From DASVTR01 sp033855775 (GTDB lineage: Bacteria > Acidobacteriota > Blastocatellia > Pyrinomonadales > Pyrinomonadaceae), in NCBI GenBank assembly GCA_033855775.1, contig JAWVFT010000113.1:1-13421 (forward strand): a stretch of DNA of 13,421 nt, written 5' to 3'. Of this stretch, positions 1 through 6,093 are shown one piece after another. The position numbers and the translations under genes are program-made. Position 1 is the first letter of the stretch. Each line of letters begins with the position of its first letter. The notes beneath the pieces were generated by a model. It did no database searches. It was given only the letters and a program-made list of their open reading frames with translations, and was not told the DNA's origin.

Positions 1-48
1 TAGATGGCCCATTCATGGCTTAGTGAGAGTTAAGCAGGAGAACAGTCT

Positions 49-1032
49 ATGAGCAAACAAGCAGCTACTGATTCCCACCAAAATAATACTCCAGACTTGA
101 AAAGCAGTCCTCCTAATGCTTATGACAAGGGCGCCAGGCGGCTTGCTTACATCGCGCTCTTTCTCTCTATAATGATCTTTCTATTTGGAGACGATATAGT
201 TGCCAAGAAGGTAGTTCCTTTCATCAATGTTTACGGACCTCAGTTTCTAACTGGTGTCAACGGCTTAGAAGGCAGCATAGCAATCTTAAACGTTTTATTG
301 GCTGCTTTCGTTTTATGGGACCCCCAAACCCGGCAGGCAATAAAGGATGCTGATAACACTTCAACGCCGGCCACTACGAAAAACTCTTTTCGAAAATTAA
401 TGCTGGGGTGGCGTCTCTTATGGCTTGGTCATATGTCATTCTACTCTTGGCTACTCATCCATTGGTTCGGTCTCCATAACTTCGTTCATCCGGCATGGAC
501 GTGGTATATAGCGGACGCCATTCACATGCTTATTGGCTTCTTCTATTATTATTTGTTCTTCGTGCTAGACCCACCAAGTGTGACAACTGAGTTGAAACCT
601 AATTCCGCGATAGTGTTTCGACGTGGTGTTATCGCAGTGCTAGTGTTTGGATGCATCGTGTTTATCGCATCCATGCTTGTTGATTGGTATAACTCAACAG
701 CCGCGCAGGTGAGAATCACAGACATTTTTGTTCACAAGCTTATTCCTGCATATACAGCGATAGGTATGGCATTCTTCATTGGCAGACTTGATAGCCACTA
801 CCTTCGAATACCTCGCGTTATATTAGCGCCACTGTATCTTTACGTGCTCGTCCAACTCCTATGGAGTCGCGTCGAAGCGACAGACCTTCCAAAGGTTAAT
901 ACCGAGCGGGTCGCAATAATTAGCTTAGCTCTGATACTAAAATTCGTTTTCTTTTACTCGGTCGCCAAATGGATCAGGAATGGAGGTTTCCTCCAATACT
1001 TAATCAAGATTGAAGGAGATCGGAATAAGTAA
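49..1032 (+). CDS. Multi-pass membrane protein of unknown function (putative integron cassette gene)
   Basis: This 327-residue protein is not recognised as a known family. It has a polar N-terminal tail (about residues 1-29) followed by roughly eight hydrophobic segments, near residues 31-48, 74-90, 118-140, 151-173, 191-211, 228-245, 256-272 and 288-306, so it should be an integral inner-membrane protein. The central part is rich in His, Trp and Tyr (GHMSFYSW, HWFGLHNFVHPAW, FFYYYLFF), but I see no catalytic motif. The ATG start is supported by AGGAGA seven bases upstream. The gene is clearly lower in GC and uses more AT-ending codons than genes after position 2000, which suggests horizontal acquisition. 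A palindromic attC-like site starts 22 bases after the stop, the usual layout of an integron gene cassette. The coding call is firm; the function is unknown. Confidence 0.85.
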   Translation: MSKQAATDSHQNNTPDLKSSPPNAYDKGARRLAYIALFLSIMIFLFGDDIVAKKVVPFINVYGPQFLTGVNGLEGSIAILNVLLAAFVLWDPQTRQAIKDADNTSTPATTKNSFRKLMLGWRLLWLGHMSFYSWLLIHWFGLHNFVHPAWTWYIADAIHMLIGFFYYYLFFVLDPPSVTTELKPNSAIVFRRGVIAVLVFGCIVFIASMLVDWYNSTAAQVRITDIFVHKLIPAYTAIGMAFFIGRLDSHYLRIPRVILAPLYLYVLVQLLWSRVEATDLPKVNTERVAIISLALILKFVFFYSVAKWIRNGGFLQYLIKIEGDRNK

Positions 1033-1053
1033 GGTTTCTATATCTCACCGGCC

Positions 1054-1143
1054 AGCTAACAACGGCATGCACTCGCCGCCCCGAGCGATTGCATGAATTT
1101 GACAAGGTTCGTGTCGGCGGTCGGGTGCATGCCATTGTTAGCT
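1054..1143 (+). repeat. attC-like integron recombination site (imperfect 90-bp palindrome)
   Basis: The outer arms AGCTAAC (1054-1060) and GTTAGCT (1137-1143) are exact complements and resemble the attC core boxes RYYYAAC and GTTRRRY, with one departure in each. Pairing continues inward through GGCATGCAC (1064-1072) with GTGCATGCC (1125-1133), interrupted by one C/A mismatch (1063/1134). It then runs through CGCCGCC against GGCGG-CG with a single unpaired T at 1121. About 35 bases (1081-1115) form the variable end loop. Near-perfect folding with an extrahelical base, 90-bp length, a position 22 bases after one stop codon and 31 bases before the next start are the features of attC sites. No integrase gene is in the window. 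It could instead be an unrelated hairpin or terminator, but it has no T-tract. Confidence 0.72.
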
Positions 1144-1173
1144 CGCTTCGCGTATCAAGAATTGGAGGTGTCA

Positions 1174-1746
1174 ATGAGACGAATAATCTTAGTGACCCTT
1201 TTCTTCGGGGTGATACCTCTTACGGTTTTAGCCCAACAGCCTACGCCCGCTAATACATTATCCGAGAGGCAATGGAATGATGTGGTCTCAGCTTTAGAAT
1301 CTGAAAACTGGAGCGCGGCGGCTGATTACTCTTTGAAATACATGAGGCAATTTAAGGCTGATAATCACGAGAAATCATTGGCGCGTCTTCGTTACATATT
1401 TCTCTTTGCTTCGGTTGGAAAGGTGATTGAAGGAAAGATGCGCGGTAATGAACTTGGGAGAATCGTTAAAGATTATGTCGGAAAAGAGATTGTGCTGCCA
1501 GACATTCCTATTAGTGTGGATTGCAAGGGCGCTTTAAATGCAATTTGTGCTTCAGATGAAGGCAACTATGATTTGCTTATTGCCTCAACAAATGTGCAAG
1601 GCCCAAGTATTCACGCATTGGTGAAGGTGAAATTGACTATGCAAGTCATAAAGGCGATGCCGCACGTGCGCACGGCGATAAAGACCAATCCAGAAGGCTA
1701 CGACCCGCAATCCTCCGCGAAGACCGTGACAGCCTCGCGGCGGTGA
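1174..1746 (+). CDS. Small secreted protein of unknown function, 3' end probably lost and fused to foreign sequence
   Basis: I start this gene at ATG 1174 because GGAGG lies just upstream and the product then opens with a clean signal peptide (MRRIILVTLFF... to VLAQQ, about 20 residues). The longer possible start at 1093 lies inside the attC-like palindrome and has no ribosome binding site. The 190-residue product is predicted to be periplasmic or secreted. It has a helical middle (WNDVVSALESENW, LKYMRQF) and a Cys pair in the stretch VDCKGALNAICASD. I do not recognise a family. Base composition is AT-rich up to about 1620 and then turns GC-rich. From about 1629 the +3 frame carries a different, decayed protein, so the last 35-40 residues here are probably out-of-frame translation of that neighbour. 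Whether the shortened protein is functional is unknown. Confidence 0.6.
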   Translation: MRRIILVTLFFGVIPLTVLAQQPTPANTLSERQWNDVVSALESENWSAAADYSLKYMRQFKADNHEKSLARLRYIFLFASVGKVIEGKMRGNELGRIVKDYVGKEIVLPDIPISVDCKGALNAICASDEGNYDLLIASTNVQGPSIHALVKVKLTMQVIKAMPHVRTAIKTNPEGYDPQSSAKTVTASRR

Positions 1747-2012
1747 AAAAGATTACGGCTTACGCTCCACACGACCCGGCTCTCTCGACCGCTGCCCTGA
1801 CTATACTGGCGGCGAGCGTGGACGCCGCGCAGGAGGAATAAGCGCAGACCGAAGCGGCGGCAGCGGCGGCGCGCGATAGAGCGGCTGCCATCGAATGGGA
1901 ATTTCATGACGCCATCGTCGGGATGCGCGATCAGGTGACGGGACAACTCAGGCGTGAGTCTGACGAAGCGCAATCGGTCGGTCGCAAGAAGCCGTCCGAA
2001 CGCAAAAAGTAG
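1629..2012 (+). pseudogene. Decayed conserved hypothetical protein (3' fragment with an in-frame stop)
   Basis: Reading the frame that starts at 1629 gives a protein-like stretch (AARAHGDKDQSRRL, SLAAVKKITAYAPHDPA, LSTAALTILAASVDAAQEE). It stops at TAA 1839-1841 and then continues in the same frame as an Ala-rich helix, EWEFHDAIVGMRDQV, and a basic end with DEAQSVGRKKPSERKK, to TAG 2010-2012. The continuity of sense across the stop suggests one gene broken by a nonsense change. The Ala-rich helix plus a C-terminal DEAQ...KKxSERK tail recalls small conserved hypothetical proteins I associate with environmental bacteria, but that is memory, not a search. There is no start codon with a ribosome site in frame, so the 5' end is missing, apparently replaced by the 3' end of the gene before it. 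Confidence 0.5.
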
Positions 2013-2117
2013 GGTGGCGGAAAGGGGCAGCAGTGAGGAAGCAGCGTAGATTCTGATTCGCTGTCCGCGCTGCTGTCGAATCATGCGTCAAGCGGCAATG
2101 TGAGACGCAAATGATTT

Positions 2118-2175
2118 GGGGCGGAGAGTGTGTTCACGAAGAGCGTCGGCTTTTCGTGAACACACTCTCCGCCCC
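2118..2175. terminator. Long perfect hairpin, possible terminator of the downstream minus-strand gene
   Basis: The 23-base arms 2118-2140 and 2153-2175 are perfect reverse complements. The 12-base centre can fold further (GAGC with GGCTT, one G-T pair) to a GTCG loop, giving a stem of about 27 bp. It lies 27 bases past the stop of the minus-strand gene that ends at 2203, so it may protect or end that transcript. Neither side has a run of T, so a standard intrinsic terminator is not shown. A mobile-element-like palindrome is an alternative. Confidence 0.45.
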
Positions 2176-2202
2176 GTTGGTTGATGCGGGCTTCGTGCGC
2201 GG

Positions 2203-3696
2203 TTACTTGCCGAAGTTTGCCTGCACCTGAGCGCTCTTGGTGACGGGGAGCGTGCAGGTGAGGGCAGAGCCGGAGCAGCCGCCGCCAGTCCAGTTGAGAA
2301 ACTTGTAGCCGGATGCGGGCGCGGCGGTCAGCGTGACGACGGTTCCCTGCGCGACGGTGGCGGAGCAGTTCTTTCCGCAGTCAATGCCGACCTGCGCGCC
2401 TGTGACGGTTCCTTTGCCGGAAGTCTTGATGGAGAGCGTCGTGGGTGTGCTGAAGGTCGCGGTCACGTTGAGGGCTTCATTGACGGTCACGGTGCAGGTC
2501 AGTTGGTTGCCGTCGCAGGCTCCGCCCCAACCCGCGAAGACGGAGTTGGACGACGGGCTGGCAGTTAAAGTGACGACCGTTCCAGCGTTGTAGGACAAAG
2601 AGCACTTGCTGCCGCAGCTAATGTTCCTGTCGGACGAAGAGACATTGCCGCTGCCGCTGCCGTTTTTGGCGACGGTGACGGAGGGGACGGCGACGTTGGC
2701 CGCGGCCATCTGCGCTCCTATGTAGTCGCCGACTTCGCCATCCTGCGGAGCATTGCACAAGCCGTCCGCGCACAAGGCTTCGTGCGTCGTCGGGTCGTAC
2801 GCGCCCGTGTATTGGTAGATTTCATAGCGACGAACGACAGCGCGCGTGCCTGCGCTCAGGCTGCCCTGATTCTGCCGACGATTGCGGCTGCCGTTGCCGT
2901 TGCTGGCGGGTTCGTCCTGCAAGATTTCCCAGGAGACTTCGGCGTGCGCCGCGTCCTGCGGGACAATCACGTTGTCGCTGACCAACTCGTCGAGCGTCAC
3001 CTCGCGCAGCAACTCTGTCTTGAAGACTTTCACCCATTGCGCATTGCCGTAGACCTCCGGGGCTTCGGCAGGCTCCGGCGCTTCGATTTCGGCTTCGAGC
3101 AAGGGGGCTTCGCCTTCCTGCGCCGGAGGCAGAGCCACATAGACAGGCGAAGGAATAGCGACCGGCGGGTCAACCGCAACTAACTGGCCGGGCGTCTGCG
3201 CGTCGGCAATCAGCCAGCGATAGGTGGTCTTAACGGCGTTGGCGCGCAGCGAAACGCCGAAGTGCTCGCACCCGCTGGTGGCATAGCTGGCTCCGCCCCA
3301 CTGGTAACACGTTCCCGCGAAGGACGTGTTCGGGGCGTGCGCCACGGTCGTCTGTAGGAATAGCTGCGAGGCGTAGTCGTAGGCGCTCGCCCAACGCACG
3401 CGGACGCCTGTTGTCGTTGGGATTATCGTCGGGCTGCCATAGCGTTGAGCGCTGAAAGTGTAGTAGACATCTTCCGGGTGCAGCCCTTCAAACTCGACCT
3501 CAAAGCCATGAGCTTCGTGCTCCGTGTGGTTGATGACATCAAAGTTAGAGAGCGCGCCGTAGATGGTGGCCGATTGAGCCTGCGCCGTGGCGACAGAGGC
3601 CGCGAGCAAAGCCGTCAACAGCAAAGCCATCGTGAAGAGCGCGCCCGCAGCCGTGCGGCGCGCAGAAAAACTTTTACGAGGGGGAAATTGACACAT
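2203..3696 (-). CDS. Secreted protein with two C-terminal InlB-type (Flg_new_2-like) beta repeats
   Basis: The 497-residue product begins with a long signal peptide (basic n-region, hydrophobic core about residues 17-35, likely cut after AQA near 40). A beta-rich N-terminal domain of unknown family spans about 41-175 and contains the pair C130/C143. It is followed by a Pro/Glu/Ala-rich linker (about 176-215) and a middle region (216-340) with another cysteine pair (C309, C314). The C-terminus holds two repeats, about 338-416 and 419-495. Each has GxGxV, then CGxxC, then GTVVTLTAxP, then F.GWxG or FLNWTGG, then C-x6-C and a final A.F, which is the signature of bacterial InlB B-type repeats of surface proteins. 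AGGAGAA lies four bases before the ATG. A role in adhesion or binding at the cell surface is inference; no membrane anchor is seen. Confidence 0.85.
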   Translation of the reverse strand: MCQFPPRKSFSARRTAAGALFTMALLLTALLAASVATAQAQSATIYGALSNFDVINHTEHEAHGFEVEFEGLHPEDVYYTFSAQRYGSPTIIPTTTGVRVRWASAYDYASQLFLQTTVAHAPNTSFAGTCYQWGGASYATSGCEHFGVSLRANAVKTTYRWLIADAQTPGQLVAVDPPVAIPSPVYVALPPAQEGEAPLLEAEIEAPEPAEAPEVYGNAQWVKVFKTELLREVTLDELVSDNVIVPQDAAHAEVSWEILQDEPASNGNGSRNRRQNQGSLSAGTRAVVRRYEIYQYTGAYDPTTHEALCADGLCNAPQDGEVGDYIGAQMAAANVAVPSVTVAKNGSGSGNVSSSDRNISCGSKCSLSYNAGTVVTLTASPSSNSVFAGWGGACDGNQLTCTVTVNEALNVTATFSTPTTLSIKTSGKGTVTGAQVGIDCGKNCSATVAQGTVVTLTAAPASGYKFLNWTGGGCSGSALTCTLPVTKSAQVQANFGK

Positions 3697-3970
3697 TGTT
3701 TTCTCCTGAATGCGAAGAGCCTTGCTCTTCCCGGTTGTATGCTGGACAGTTATTCTTTATAAAGCGGCGATGGCCGCTCCCTTTTGAGTTCGTTTATAAA
3801 GACAATAATTAGAGGAGCCGGGAGTCTGCCTGAAACGCTTGCCTGAGAGCGCGTCTGCTGCGCTCTCGGAGTAACAGAGCGGGTGAGTGAGGGCAAAAAT
3901 ACTTTGAGCGTGAAAAAAATATGCCGGTTAAGACGGAGGCGAAGGTGTTGACTGTTGAAGCGAGGCGAAG
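3697..3970. promoter_or_regulatory. Divergent intergenic region with several small hairpins
   Basis: These 274 bases separate two divergently transcribed genes and must hold both promoters, though I see no convincing -35/-10 pair. They contain a perfect 7-bp hairpin in the leader of the minus-strand gene (GAAGAGC CTT GCTCTTC, 3713-3729), a 6-bp GC hairpin (AGCGGC GATG GCCGCT) flanked by two copies of TTTATAAAG, and a 10-bp hairpin with one wobble pair at 3843-3869 around GAGAGCGC/GCGCTCTC. They end in an 18-base direct repeat reported separately. Confidence 0.35.
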
Positions 3971-3979
3971 GTGTTGACT
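3936..3979 (+). repeat. Tandem duplication (26-bp period) across a ribosome binding site and GTG start
   Basis: The 18 bases GAGGCGAAGGTGTTGACT occur at 3936-3953 and again at 3962-3979, separated by eight bases. Each copy contains a purine-rich ribosome site and a GTG. The first GTG (3945) runs into TGA (3975-3977) after ten codons; the second (3971) opens the membrane-protein gene. The period of 26 is not a multiple of three, so the duplication leaves a ten-codon mini-ORF ahead of the real gene. Confidence 0.8.
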
Positions 3980-4396
3980 TTCCGGCGCGTCATCCTGCAT
4001 CTGTCTGTGTGGCTGTGCGTGTTCTTCCTCTGGCTCTTCGCCACACGCCAATTCCATCCGCGGCTGAGCATCGCAATCTCAGCGACGGCGACGCTGGTGT
4101 CGGCCTCGGCTCTGGCGATTTATCTGGACAGGCTGTTGCTGCTGCCGAAGTTTGCGCGCCGCCGTTTGTGGTGGCAGTACGCGGCGTCGCTGGCGGCGGT
4201 CGTGATTGCGCTGGACTTGATTGCGGTCGCGTTGATTCAACTCATCTACGATTGGCTGTGGCGCCCGGACCCGCTGCGCTTCGGCTTCTGGTTCAACCTC
4301 GCCTCCGACGGCTTCATCATCGCGCTGCATCTCATCGTCGTAAAGATAGTCCAAAGTCTAAAGTCTAAAGTCCAAGGTCAAGATGATGGTTCTTGA
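3971..4396 (+). CDS. Four-helix membrane protein resembling the sensor part of LytS/YehU-type histidine kinases, without a kinase domain
   Basis: The 141-residue product starts at a GTG preceded by GAGGCGAAG. It has four hydrophobic segments near residues 7-24, 32-50, 67-91 and 105-125. The LLLLPKFARRRLWWQYAAS loop between helices two and three and the overall layout recall the membrane module of LytS-like sensor kinases, whose His-kinase domain should follow. Here the protein instead ends 15 residues after the last helix, in a tail (SLKSKVQGQ) encoded by the left arm of a heptamer-repeat hairpin. It may be a truncated kinase or an independent small membrane protein. It converges on the M16 operon, whose last stop is about 40 bases away. 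Moderate confidence in coding, low in the family. Confidence 0.6.
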   Translation: MLTFRRVILHLSVWLCVFFLWLFATRQFHPRLSIAISATATLVSASALAIYLDRLLLLPKFARRRLWWQYAASLAAVVIALDLIAVALIQLIYDWLWRPDPLRFGFWFNLASDGFIIALHLIVVKIVQSLKSKVQGQDDGS

Positions 4397-4433
4397 CCTT
4401 GGACTTTAGACTTTAGACCTTGGACTTTGGACT
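4348..4433. repeat. Large heptamer-repeat hairpin between convergent genes
   Basis: The left arm (4348-4382) is built from 7-base units of the type TCCAAAG, TCTAAAG, TCTAAAG, TCCAAGG. The right arm (4392-4433) is its reverse complement with one extra heptamer, leaving a nine-base loop. It overlaps the last codons of the plus-strand gene (its TGA is at 4394-4396) and ends four bases before the stop of the minus-strand M16 gene. It could act as a two-way transcription barrier, although there is no T-tract. Confidence 0.75.
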
Positions 4434-4437
4434 GTGT

Positions 4438-6093
4438 TTATTCGAAGACGCGTTCGACCGGGATGATTTCGATGTCTTCGGGGCGAACGTTGATTTTGTA
4501 GGCTTCGATGAGCTTGTCTTCGTCTGTAATCTCTTTCGGCTTGGGCGCGTTGTAGGTGATGGGCGACGGGGAGCCCGCGACGATTGAGTCGCGCAGGGCT
4601 TCGGCGTCCTTCGTCACGAGGACGATGCGCATCCGGTCGCTCTTGAGATAACGACGAATGGCGCGGTTGACATCTTCGAGGGTGAGACGAGAAAGCTGCT
4701 GGCGCATGTGCTGGTTGAAATCAGGGATGCCGTAGTAACGGCTGTCGAGCGCGTAACCGAGTTGCGCGTTCTGCGTCTGCGTCAGCACGTTGACGTTCTT
4801 CAAGAGAAAGTCGCGCGTCGCCTCGAAGGTTTCCGCCGTCATCCCGTCGCGCACGAGCCGGTCGTATTCGTAGAGCGCGGCACGCAACGTGAAGAGGCCG
4901 TTCTGCGGCTCGACAGGGCGAATCCAGATTTGAAAGATTTGCTGCTGGCGCCCGAGGTTCGGGTCTGGCTGAAACTGAAACATCCCGCGCGGGAAATATT
5001 CTATGTAAGCGTAGTCGCCGTAGTTGAGCCCGCGCGCTTCGCGCAGTTGTTGATAGAGAAAACTGTTGCTTGAGCGATGCTGGCCGAAGTAGGAAGCGAC
5101 GACGGCGAGCGCGGGCCAGTCCTTGTCCGCGCGCGTCAGGGCGAGCGGAAAGCCGAGCGAGATGGCGGTCGAGCGCGTGTCGCGCTTGATGATGCCAATC
5201 TTCATTCCGGCGGCGACCGTGGGCGCGTTGAACTTCATCGGCGCGGCCTTGACCTTCGGGAGTTTCGAGAAATCGGCCAACACTTTGACGGGCCACTCTT
5301 CGGGGTAGCTGCCCGCCATGCCGACGACCAGGTTGTCCTGCGTGTAGTGGCCGCGATAGAAATTGATGACATCACGGACGGTCAGCTTTTCGAGCGCGCT
5401 CAAGTCGCCCATGTTGTGATGGCCATACGGGTGGCTCTTGTAGATGGTGTTGTAGAGTTGCTCCTTGCCCAACTCTTCGTCGTTGCCGTTCCGCAGCGAG
5501 ACTTTCAGATAGTTGATGGCGTCTTCCTTCAAACGCTTGAAGTCCTCTTCACGAAAGCCGGGGTTGAGCAGCATTTGATTGATGAGTTGATAGTAGTGGC
5601 TCAGGTTGTCAACGTGCGTCGTGCCGGAGAAGACCGTCATCTCCTTGTCGACCTGCCAATTGAAAGAGGTCGCCATCGGATACATCGCTTCGACAATCTG
5701 CTCGTAAGACATGGAGCGCGTGCCGCCCTTCGCCAGCATCGCGGCGGTCAAAGCGGCGACGCCTTCCTGCCCCACAGGATCCTGGGCCGAGCCGGTCATG
5801 AACAGGATGCGAAAGGTGACGAGCGGCGAACTGTTCGGCAGCAAGACCGTCGCAATGTTGCCGGACAAAGCTTTCGCCGGGAGCTTCTTTTTCTTAGCCG
5901 CGGATTTCGTCATTTTGGATTCACCGGACATCGGCGGTTTGATGCCGCCGGGCTGCTTTTCGGGAGCGCTCTGGGCGCGCGCGCCAGAGGGCGCAAACGC
6001 GACGAGCAAGAGCGCCGGAAGCATGAAAGCGACGAGGCGCAGCCACGCCGTTAAGCTCTTCAACGGGCTGGCCGCTTCAGAAAGTTTCGACAT
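4438..6093 (-). CDS. M16 family peptidase homologue, catalytically inactive partner subunit
   Basis: This 551-residue protein has an N-terminal signal sequence (hydrophobic core about 16-34, likely cut after ARA at 40), a Lys-rich linker (about 55-75), then two M16 (pitrilysin/insulinase-type) halves, about 76-290 and 291-545. In the zinc motif region (GVAALTAAMLAKGG, residues 111-124) the three ligand and catalytic positions of HxxEH are all Ala (114, 117, 118), so it cannot bind zinc in the usual way. The second half keeps the Arg/Tyr pair motif, LREARGLNY (350-358), which in heterodimeric M16 enzymes completes the partner's active site. Its start overlaps the stop of the upstream M16 gene in TAATG, so the two are translationally coupled and probably form an exported heterodimer. 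Confidence 0.92.
   Translation of the reverse strand: MSKLSEAASPLKSLTAWLRLVAFMLPALLLVAFAPSGARAQSAPEKQPGGIKPPMSGESKMTKSAAKKKKLPAKALSGNIATVLLPNSSPLVTFRILFMTGSAQDPVGQEGVAALTAAMLAKGGTRSMSYEQIVEAMYPMATSFNWQVDKEMTVFSGTTHVDNLSHYYQLINQMLLNPGFREEDFKRLKEDAINYLKVSLRNGNDEELGKEQLYNTIYKSHPYGHHNMGDLSALEKLTVRDVINFYRGHYTQDNLVVGMAGSYPEEWPVKVLADFSKLPKVKAAPMKFNAPTVAAGMKIGIIKRDTRSTAISLGFPLALTRADKDWPALAVVASYFGQHRSSNSFLYQQLREARGLNYGDYAYIEYFPRGMFQFQPDPNLGRQQQIFQIWIRPVEPQNGLFTLRAALYEYDRLVRDGMTAETFEATRDFLLKNVNVLTQTQNAQLGYALDSRYYGIPDFNQHMRQQLSRLTLEDVNRAIRRYLKSDRMRIVLVTKDAEALRDSIVAGSPSPITYNAPKPKEITDEDKLIEAYKINVRPEDIEIIPVERVFE

Noticed and set aside
1093..1173. Longer start for the small secreted protein
   Set aside because: These 27 codons lie largely in the attC-like palindrome; the ATG at 1174 has GGAGG upstream and gives a proper signal peptide.
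1698..2084. Minus-strand 128-codon frame across the decayed gene
   Set aside because: Arg-rich composition without motifs; the plus strand has the protein-like, though broken, frame.
4348..4433. CRISPR-like array
   Set aside because: Units are only seven bases, contiguous and inverted about a loop; there are no spacers.
5077..6054. Long plus-strand reading frame (325 codons) opposite the inactive M16 gene
   Set aside because: It is the antisense shadow of a GC-rich gene: Arg/Gly/His-rich, no domain, no ribosome site, while the opposite strand encodes a clear M16 protein with a signal peptide.
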